Assembly: GCA_964395095.1 (NCBI GenBank)
Contig: CAYMZZ010000001.1
Location: forward strand, 248,001-312,000
Origin: CAYMZZ01 sp964395095
GTDB lineage: Bacteria > Bacteroidota > Bacteroidia > Chitinophagales > Chitinophagaceae
Reading direction: 5' to 3'
Length of the DNA: 64,000 bases
The translations under genes were made by a program, and so were the position numbers. Positions within the stretch are counted from its first letter, which is position 1. Every line of letters starts with the position of its first letter. A model generated the notes under the pieces. That model made no database searches. It worked only from the letters and a program-made list of their open reading frames with translations, and had not been told where the DNA came from. Shown piece by piece: positions 59,101 through 64,000 of this stretch.

Positions 59101-59510
59101 GTGATCTGTTCTTTGCCTATATCGAGCAGGACAAATATCTCCGCAGCCGGAAAGGCCAGTACGCTCAACGTAACGGCGGCCTCTTCCCCTGGCGCAACCA
59201 GGTGGATGTGCGCATCATGCAGGATCTGTTCACCAATATCGGCAAGAACAAGAATACCCTGCAGTTCAGCATCGATATCTTCAATTTCGGTAACCTGCTC
59301 AACAGCGGTTGGAGCACGGTGAAAACCCTGAACAATGGAGCGATTCTGGTACCCACCAACCAAAACAGCCTGGTACCCGGCGGAAACGTAAGACCCACTT
59401 TCCAACTGGCTACCGACCGTTCCGGTTTGGCGACTACCACCTTCCGCGACAACGCGAGCATCACGTCCACTTATTATATGCAGTTTGGACTCAGGTATCT
59501 TTTCAACTAA
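56184..59510 (+). CDS. TonB-dependent receptor with carboxypeptidase-like domain
   Basis: A 1108-residue outer-membrane receptor. Signal peptide MLKRIMFLMAVLLTAGGVYA (ATG 56184; the frame stays open far upstream but that part is antisense to ribBA). Residues 25-110 are a CarboxypepD_reg-like domain (LSGVTRNASGEELAGASISA). The plug follows (GGNYRQNNFTIDGADFNNSF, SGFIGSAINAVTRSGTNQFQ), then a large barrel ending in TSTYYMQFGLRYLFN. Such OmpA/Oar-like receptors take up large substrates or act as surface proteins. No SusD partner gene and no TonB box are evident, so the substrate is unknown. A bidirectional terminator follows. Confidence 0.92.
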   Translation: MLKRIMFLMAVLLTAGGVYAQVTTSSLSGVTRNASGEELAGASISAIHLPSGTRYSAISSTGGRFFIPNMRPGGPYRVEVSFVGFKTQTFNEVYLKLAEDFLLDATLGTTEETLTNVVITAAGRRNPILNSGRTGAMTNINRRDVERLPSISRSINDLTRLTPQSNGASVAGGNYRQNNFTIDGADFNNSFGIGTNLPAGGAPISLDAIDEIAVSISPFDIRQSGFIGSAINAVTRSGTNQFQGSVYRYWRSEKQQGGKVNKEEISRPAFDFEQIGFRIGGPIIKNKLFFFMNYETENQPDPIQTLVAATPSNPFGQNNPNVARPTAAEMDAISQYLLNTYGYATGPYDNYSTEQKRTKIMARLDWNINTKHRMNIRYSQVEGSSPNAPSGSTSGSGFFFPSNGGRNNSANTHLFFRNSSYRQGANFYSLAFELNSQLGRKFSNVLRATYTYQNDSRESDSDIFPLVDILKDGTAFTTFGYEPFSYGNLRQVKMYNITDNLTYTAGNHTLTAGFQAEFSKTLNGFQRFGTGYYVYESWDDFVSAADPNPANRVNPLNYAITYSLSEGYEQAFPTFRFAQYSLYLQDEWAVNKKFRLTYGLRADLPTYPDVSEVREHPLVSQLTFAGGRKINTGQLPKKNILLSPRVGFNYDVYGDRSLQLRGGTGIFTGRVPFVWIVSQVGDAGMLQVTQSWSGQGTVPGPFNPDPRAYLPATPPQAGTVIPGTISALDPNFKFPSTWKSSLGLDTKLGWGTIFTLEAIYNRDIRTTIFENANLVNPARLGVSGYPDNRNMYPTSNNTRFINPLNNQGQASATGTQALNTIVLRNGNRGHYFSISGALTKQFDKGFTASIAYTKSFANNLYDGGGDQPFSAFTGTRQYDGTNNPELSYADYIVPDRINAMVSYRKEYFKHLGTTISVFYNGESQGRFSYTYGADFNRDGINGNDLIYVPRNPSEITFVPKTVNGVTYSAQEQSDLFFAYIEQDKYLRSRKGQYAQRNGGLFPWRNQVDVRIMQDLFTNIGKNKNTLQFSIDIFNFGNLLNSGWSTVKTLNNGAILVPTNQNSLVPGGNVRPTFQLATDRSGLATTTFRDNASITSTYYMQFGLRYLFN

Positions 59511-59526
59511 GAACCGCTGTTCCGAT

Positions 59527-59562
59527 AAAAAAATCCCCCGCTGTTAGCGGGGGATTTTTTTT
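59527..59562. terminator. Bidirectional terminator
   Basis: AAAAAAATCCCCCGCT, loop GTT, AGCGGGGGATTTTTTTT: a stem with poly-A before and poly-T after, serving the convergent receptor gene (plus) and DUF4846 gene (minus). It runs into the minus-strand stop codon. Confidence 0.9.
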
Positions 59563-60397
59563 ACCAGCGATAGAATTGCAGGTTTTTGAAACGCCAGTCA
59601 GGGGTTTCAAGGGCCTTGCCCTGCTGCGGCTGATACCAGGCCGTGATCTCCGCCAATCGGGGGTTGCGCACGATGTGCATCTCTTGGGCGGGCATATAAC
59701 TTTGCGCCAGCAGGATCTGCTGCTCACCATCTGCATTGGATACAGCATCCATTACAATCATGGCATGACCGGGAAAACCACCTTCCACGATCACATCGCC
59801 CGGCATAATAGTGGTTCCCAACCGCAGCGGTCTTAATTGCTTTTGAAGCGAATAGGTTCCCGCATACACAAATACAAATTCAAGCCATTCGAGCAGGGAT
59901 TGCCGGGTATAGGAAGATCGGCTACCCGTTTCATAGGCCTGCAGGCTGTTAGCTTTCAGCCGGTACCGCGTTCCCCTGCACCAGTCGGTATATTTCAGCA
60001 TTTGCATGCTGGTACTGAGAAACTGGATAGAATCATAAGCGGCCTTATCAAAAAAATACTCGGCCCGCAGCCGCATGATGGCATCGGCACATTGCTGCAG
60101 GTTCTTATTCCCTACCGACATGTCGAGAACAGCATAATGACCAGTTTGATCCTGTTTCAGCGTTCCATCATAAAGCCGAACCCGGTTATCCTTCTTCAGG
60201 TTTCTGCTGCCGAGCCAATCCGCAAAAGAACCGGCATCGCGATCCACCCGAACAAAACCATTTGGAACCGGTATGGATCTCACATCCTTAAACGGCGATA
60301 GAACCGGATTAGCAGGTTCGCTTCCGGCACAGGCGATAAATAAGAGTAGTAACAGAAAGGAATAAACAAGCAAAGCGGAAAAGCGCAGCATGGCCAT
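59561..60397 (-). CDS. DUF4846 lipoprotein
   Basis: A 278-residue exported protein. The start MAMLRFSALLVYSFLLLLLF with IACAGS gives a lipoprotein signal (Cys about residue 23); ATG 60397 or 60391 is preferred to 60421. The mature part matches DUF4846: IPVPNGFVRVDRDAGSFADW, LKKDNRVRLYDGTLK, DWCRGTRYRLKANSL, PLRLGTTIMPGDVIVEGGFP, GHAMIVMDAVSN and LAQSYMPAQEMHI. The Gly-His in PGHAMIV resembles a NlpC/CHAP-like active-site layout, but no cysteine nucleophile stands out. Function not established. Confidence 0.88.
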   Translation of the reverse strand: MAMLRFSALLVYSFLLLLLFIACAGSEPANPVLSPFKDVRSIPVPNGFVRVDRDAGSFADWLGSRNLKKDNRVRLYDGTLKQDQTGHYAVLDMSVGNKNLQQCADAIMRLRAEYFFDKAAYDSIQFLSTSMQMLKYTDWCRGTRYRLKANSLQAYETGSRSSYTRQSLLEWLEFVFVYAGTYSLQKQLRPLRLGTTIMPGDVIVEGGFPGHAMIVMDAVSNADGEQQILLAQSYMPAQEMHIVRNPRLAEITAWYQPQQGKALETPDWRFKNLQFYRW

Positions 60398-60465
60398 TGG
60401 GTTTATGGAAGCTTGAGACACAGGCCGGGAACAATTGCATAAGAAATTCTGTTAAAGAAAAGTTT

Positions 60466-60624
60466 AGAGTTGGAAGTAGTAAGTTTTAAGTTTTAAGTTG
60501 TAAGTTTTAAGAAGAAAGGATAAGTTTATATTAGAAATCTCTTTTTAAGAGCCCTTTTAGCTACCCACTACTCAAAACTTACTACTTACTACTTACTACT
60601 CCCTACTTACTACTTACAACTTAT
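60466..60624. repeat. Inverted pair of AGTAGTAAGT / TTAAGTTG tracts
   Basis: Left half (60466-60512): GGAAGTAGTAAGTTTTAAGT, TTTAAGTTGTAAGTTTTAAG. Right half (60562-60622): TACCCACTACTCAAAACTTA, CTACTTACTACTTACTACTC, CCTACTTACTACTTACAACT. Complementary halves about 50 bases apart. Unlike the other inverted pairs it lies between two divergent genes and reaches to about 12 bases before the carboxylase start. Confidence 0.7.
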
Positions 60625-60634
60625 CTTCGCAAAT

Positions 60635-62284
60635 ATGAAAATGGACATCGAATTCAACCGGAATGAGGACCTGATGCGGCAGGCTTTGCGACGCAGGGCT
60701 CAATTGCTGGAGAAGATTATGGAAGCCGGCGGGAAAAAGTCGGTGGCGAAACAGCATGAAAAAAATAAGCTCACGGCTCGCGAAAGGATCAGCTACCTCA
60801 TTGATGCAGATAAACCCTTTATTGAATTGGGCGCTTTTGCCGGCTTTGAAATGTATGAAGAGCAGGGCGGATGCCCGGCAGGCGGCACCGTGGCTGGGAT
60901 GGGTTATATCAGTGGCCGGCAGGCTTTAATTGTAGCCAATGACCAGACCGTGAAAGCGGGTGCCTGGTTCCCGATCACGGGCAAGAAAAACCTGCGCCTG
61001 CAGGAGATAGCGATGGAAAACCATTTACCGATTGTGTACCTGGTAGACAGTGCCGGCGTTTTCCTGCCCATGCAGGACGAAATATTTCCGGATAAGGAAC
61101 ATTTTGGCCGTGTTTTTCGCAACAACGCGCGCATGAGCGCGATGGGCATTACGCAGATTGCCGCCGTAATGGGAGCCTGTGTGGCGGGAGGGGCTTATCT
61201 GCCCATCATGAGCGATGAAACGCTGATGGTGGAAAATAACGGATCCATTTTCCTGGCCGGGCCTTACCTGGTAAAAGCCGCTATAGGGGAAGACATTGAT
61301 ACGGAAACCCTGGGCGGAGCCGATACCCATAATGCCATATCGGGCATCGCCGACTACAAATTCAGTACCGAACAGGAATGCCTCGATCATGTGAAAAAGA
61401 TATTTGCCATGTTGGGCGAACCCCGCAAAGCGGGATTTGATCGCATGGCGCCAAAAGCGCCTTCCAAAAATCCGGAAGAAATCTATGGCATGTTTCCGTT
61501 CGAAGGCAAGCCCTATGATATGGTGGAGCTTATTGAGCGTATAGTGGATGCCCATACAGACGGATCGCGCAGCAGTTTTGTACAGTTCAAGGAAGAATAT
61601 GGCAAAAGTATTATTTGCGGATACGCAAGAATAGAAGGCTGGGCCGTAGGCATTGTAGCCAACCAGCGCAAGATGGTGAAGAACCGAAAAGGGGAAATGC
61701 AAATGGGCGGTGTCATCTACAACGATAGCGCCGATAAAGCCGCCCGCTTTATACTCAATTGCAATCAGAAAAAAATACCGCTTGTATTTCTGCAGGATGT
61801 TACCGGCTTTATGGTAGGCAGCCGCAGCGAGCACTCCGGCATCATTAAAGACGGTGCCAAACTGGTAAACGCAGTGGCTAATTCCGTAGTCCCAAAATTC
61901 ACTATTGTCGTTGGCAACAGCTATGGAGCCGGCAACTATGCCATGTGTGGCAAAGCCTATGATCCCCGATTCATTTATGCATGGCCTTCGGCAAAGATTG
62001 CAGTGATGGGTGGAGAACAGGCCGCGAAAACCCTTCTGCAGATTCAGGTGGCCGGTATGAAGGCCAAAGGAAAAGAAGTGAGCGCCGAAGAAGAAAACCG
62101 CCTGCTTAATGAAATCAAGTCGCGCTACGACGCGCAAACTTCGCCCTATTACGCCGCGGCACGCCTTTGGGTAGATGATATTATTGATCCCATGCAAACG
62201 AGGCTGGTAATTGCCGAAGGCATTGCCGCCGCCAACCATAATCCCGATATCCCTGAACTGAAACTGGGCGTTTTTCAAACCTGA
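60635..62284 (+). CDS. Acyl-CoA carboxylase, carboxyltransferase (beta) subunit
   Basis: A 549-residue carboxyltransferase. The N-terminal half has KQHEKNKLTARERISYLIDA, GCPAGGTVAGMGYISGRQAL and the CoA/biotin-loop sequence MGACVAGGAYLPIMSD; the C-terminal half has IPLVFLQDVTGFMVGSRSEH, VVGNSYGAGNYAMCGKAYDP and WPSAKIAVMGGEQAAKTLLQ. The pattern is closest to methylcrotonyl-CoA or related acyl-CoA carboxylase beta subunits. It transfers carboxyl from carboxybiotin to an acyl-CoA. No biotin carboxylase or biotin-carrier gene is adjacent, so the partner must be elsewhere. The rnhA gene follows after 5 bases. TATCTTCG near the start is close to a -7 box. Confidence 0.93.
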   Translation: MKMDIEFNRNEDLMRQALRRRAQLLEKIMEAGGKKSVAKQHEKNKLTARERISYLIDADKPFIELGAFAGFEMYEEQGGCPAGGTVAGMGYISGRQALIVANDQTVKAGAWFPITGKKNLRLQEIAMENHLPIVYLVDSAGVFLPMQDEIFPDKEHFGRVFRNNARMSAMGITQIAAVMGACVAGGAYLPIMSDETLMVENNGSIFLAGPYLVKAAIGEDIDTETLGGADTHNAISGIADYKFSTEQECLDHVKKIFAMLGEPRKAGFDRMAPKAPSKNPEEIYGMFPFEGKPYDMVELIERIVDAHTDGSRSSFVQFKEEYGKSIICGYARIEGWAVGIVANQRKMVKNRKGEMQMGGVIYNDSADKAARFILNCNQKKIPLVFLQDVTGFMVGSRSEHSGIIKDGAKLVNAVANSVVPKFTIVVGNSYGAGNYAMCGKAYDPRFIYAWPSAKIAVMGGEQAAKTLLQIQVAGMKAKGKEVSAEEENRLLNEIKSRYDAQTSPYYAAARLWVDDIIDPMQTRLVIAEGIAAANHNPDIPELKLGVFQT

Positions 62285-62289
62285 ACCCC

Positions 62290-62760
62290 ATGAATATTAC
62301 CATGTACACCGACGGCTCCTCGCGCGGCAATCCCGGCCCGGGTGGTTATGGCACGATCCTGATGGCCGATAAAAATCGGAAAGAACTATCGGCCGGCTAT
62401 AAACTCACCACTAACAATCGCATGGAACTGATGGCCGTGATAGCCGGACTGGAAGCACTCAAAAAGCCGGGCATGAAGGTGGCCGTGTATTCCGACAGTA
62501 AATACGTGGTGGATGCCGTGGAAAAAGGTTGGTTGCGCAAATGGATCCAAACCCATTTTGCGGGTGGCAAAAAAAATAAAGACCTCTGGATGCGCTTTCA
62601 TCGTCTTGCGCAGCAGCATGAGGTTCGATTTCGCTGGGTAAAGGGCCATGCCGACAACCCCTTCAATAACCGATGTGATGAGCTGGCTACTACCGCCGCC
62701 GATGGGCATCATTTACTCGACGATGAGGGATATTTGGCAGAGAATAGCATGCATAAATAA
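62290..62760 (+). CDS. rnhA: Ribonuclease HI
   Basis: A 156-residue RNase H. It cuts RNA in RNA-DNA hybrids. The catalytic acidic residues are in YTDGSSRGNPGPGGYG (Asp), NNRMELMAVIAGLEAL (Glu), YSDSKYVVDAV (Asp) and KGHADNPFNNRCDELAT (His and Asp). It starts 5 bases after the carboxylase stop, and its TAA stop overlaps the ATG of the next gene by one base, so it is in the middle of an operon. Confidence 0.96.
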   Translation: MNITMYTDGSSRGNPGPGGYGTILMADKNRKELSAGYKLTTNNRMELMAVIAGLEALKKPGMKVAVYSDSKYVVDAVEKGWLRKWIQTHFAGGKKNKDLWMRFHRLAQQHEVRFRWVKGHADNPFNNRCDELATTAADGHHLLDDEGYLAENSMHK

Positions 62761-63404
62761 TGAAGACACTTGTTTCCTGGAGTGCAGGCAAGGATTCCTG
62801 TTACGCACTCATGTTGGCAAAGCAGCAAGGCTATGAGCCTGGCGTATTGCTCAATGTAATGAACGAAAGCGGCCAGCGTAGCCGCTCGCATGGCTTACCC
62901 GAATGGCTATTGCGTAAGCAGGCCGGGATGATGGGATTACCCCTTCACCTGATCGCCAGCTCCTGGAACGATTATGAAAGAAATTTTGTCGCCGCGCTGA
63001 AGCACCTGAAACAACAATACACATTAACCCATGCTGTTTTTGGCGACATCGACCTGCAGGCCCATCGCGACTGGGAAGAAAAGGTAACAGCCGAGGCGGG
63101 GTTGACAGCCCTTCTTCCATTATGGCAAAAAGATCGAAAAGCCCTGCTTTTGCAGATGCTGGAGGCCGGCATTGAAACCATGATCGTTAGTTGCAACGCC
63201 ATCATGGGCCCTTCCTATCCTGGAAGGATCCTGAAACCCGCCATCATTCCCGAGCTTGAGGCACTGGGGATAGACCCCTGTGGCGAAAATGGTGAATTCC
63301 ATACCGTAGTGCTCAATTGCCCCCTATTCAGCGAAAAAATTGAAGTTCAGCCGATCGGCCGACAGGAACACGAAGGGTACTGGTTCCTCGAGCTGGCCCC
63401 CTGA
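62760..63404 (+). CDS. Dph6-like ATP pyrophosphatase
   Basis: A 214-residue N-type ATP pyrophosphatase of the diphthine-ammonia-ligase-like family. The PP-loop is SWSAGKDSCYA (SGGKDS type with Ala), and the C-terminal GENGEFHTVVLNC segment is typical of the family. Bacteria lack diphthamide, so the bacterial members act on another substrate, not known. Its start codon overlaps the rnhA stop by one base (TAATG), which suggests translational coupling. Cytoplasmic. Confidence 0.9.
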   Translation: MKTLVSWSAGKDSCYALMLAKQQGYEPGVLLNVMNESGQRSRSHGLPEWLLRKQAGMMGLPLHLIASSWNDYERNFVAALKHLKQQYTLTHAVFGDIDLQAHRDWEEKVTAEAGLTALLPLWQKDRKALLLQMLEAGIETMIVSCNAIMGPSYPGRILKPAIIPELEALGIDPCGENGEFHTVVLNCPLFSEKIEVQPIGRQEHEGYWFLELAP

Positions 63405-63489
63405 TGCCCTATTTCCGCTCAATTGAGTCAACCTATTCGGCCGTTCATCCTTCCTAACGATTCCACGGCCGCTCCTTATGCTACCTTGT

Positions 63490-63516
63490 GCCGCAAAATG
63501 CGGCGCCCTTTTTTTT
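63490..63516 (+). terminator. Terminator after the acc-rnhA-dph6-like operon
   Basis: GCCGC-AAAAT-GCGGC, then GCCC and a run of eight T. It lies about 85 bases after the last gene of the operon and before the sigma factor gene. Confidence 0.75.
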
Positions 63517-63614
63517 GCACGCAATGGGGGTAAAGCCTCCGTGGGTTGTTATGTACAAAAGAAGATCGATTGGGGGCGGCCGTACATCGAACAATTAGTT
63601 TGGAACCAACCGGA

Positions 63615-64000
63615 ATGGATTTGGCGGAACAGGCGTTAGCCGGACTGCTCGCGCAGCAGGATGAAATGGCTTTCGAGCGCGTCTTTAAGGAACACTTTAA
63701 GTCGCTGCACGCCTATGCCTGCACTATTCTCAACGACGAAGCCAATGCTGAAGAAATGGTGCAGCAGGTATTTTTCAAACTATGGGATCGTGCGGCTCAT
63801 TTACAAATTGCCGGCAGCGTGACCGCCTACCTCTATCGCTCAGTATATAATGAGTGTCTTAATTTCCTGAAGCATCAGAAAGTAAGAGCCCGGCATCAGC
63901 TACATGTAGCGTACCGGGCAAAGCAGAGTGAACGCCGTGCCAATGAGATTTATACCGATCCCGATCTCGTGAAGCGAATCCGGGAAGCGCTGGAAAGCCT
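63615..64000 (+). CDS. ECF sigma factor, 5' part only
   Basis: The frame opens with ATG 63615 and runs off the window; 128 residues are visible. Region 2 is clear: FERVFKEHFKSLHAYACTIL, NDEANAEEMVQQVFFKLWDR, YLYRSVYNECLNFLKHQKVR. The end of the visible part (DPDLVKRIREALESL) begins region 4. This is the RNA polymerase sigma-70 family, ECF type, as in the large Bacteroidota group that is usually paired with FecR-type anti-sigma factors and SusC/SusD transporters. Its partners would lie beyond the window. Confidence 0.93.
   Translation, partial: MDLAEQALAGLLAQQDEMAFERVFKEHFKSLHAYACTILNDEANAEEMVQQVFFKLWDRAAHLQIAGSVTAYLYRSVYNECLNFLKHQKVRARHQLHVAYRAKQSERRANEIYTDPDLVKRIREALES

Overview
The window looks like a chromosomal segment of a Bacteroidota bacterium, most likely Chitinophagaceae or a near relative. 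The reasons are: a protein with a type IX secretion C-terminal sorting domain; a SusC/OmpA-type TonB-dependent receptor; DUF2723, DUF2807, DUF3307/SatD and DUF4846 proteins; many small lipoproteins; and six good matches to the Bacteroidota promoter TTTG-N(17-23)-TAnnTTTG (arsR, tRNA-Lys, tRNA-Val, the ATP-grasp gene, a DUF2807 gene, tamB). No phage, insertion sequence or CRISPR array is visible. Coding density is high and most genes are housekeeping.

Layout. 0-4 kb: end of a PhzF-family gene, a lipoprotein, a satD-DUF3307 operon behind three palindromic iterons, and an arsR-SRPBCC-DoxX operon with an operator built into its promoter. 4-13 kb: tRNA-Lys with a degenerate copy, an SDR, a SAM hydrolase-like protein, a 1168-residue DUF2723 membrane protein, and a von Willebrand A / AAA+ pair. 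12.7-20.3 kb: murB, a NAD(P)-binding protein, priA, an acyltransferase, a DUF4258 protein, clpS-aat (N-degron pathway), a VOC protein and tRNA-Val. 20.6-24.7 kb: response regulator, histidine kinase and membrane-protein genes, a lipoprotein and tRNA-Cys. 24.7-31.4 kb: nucleoside phosphorylase, dapF, a CorA-type transporter, a Nudix hydrolase, a lone LytTR protein, a YdjM-like membrane protein and an esterase. 31.5-42 kb: an ATP-grasp / carboxylate-amine ligase operon, a GntP permease, a DUF2807 lipoprotein, a T9SS cargo protein, a dienelactone-hydrolase lipoprotein, lemA, an M48 protease, a BamA-like barrel and an esterase. 42-64 kb: a receiver-only regulator, valS, a large metallopeptidase-like/beta-propeller/outer-membrane protein, a periplasmic Ntn asparaginase, tamB, ribBA, a TonB-dependent receptor, a DUF4846 lipoprotein, an acyl-CoA carboxylase beta subunit, rnhA, a Dph6-like ATP pyrophosphatase, and the start of an ECF sigma factor.

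The most unusual content lies between genes. First, each of the three tRNA genes is followed, same strand and beyond its terminator, by a damaged second copy of itself in which one or more natural stem-loop arms is replaced by a short GC-rich palindrome (for example TCCGCCTCTGGCGGA). Similar lone palindromes occur elsewhere. Second, low-complexity tracts of a few flavours (AGTAGTAAGT, TTAAGTTGTAAGTT, GGTTTAGGGTTTA, ACGTAATACGTT) sit in inverted pairs, mostly between the 3' ends of convergent genes. In several cases they have supplied the last codons and stop of the neighbouring gene. Third, tamB appears to start on ATT, four bases after a perfect promoter -7 box, which suggests a leaderless mRNA.

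All functional calls rest on reading motifs, lengths and context. No database search was possible.
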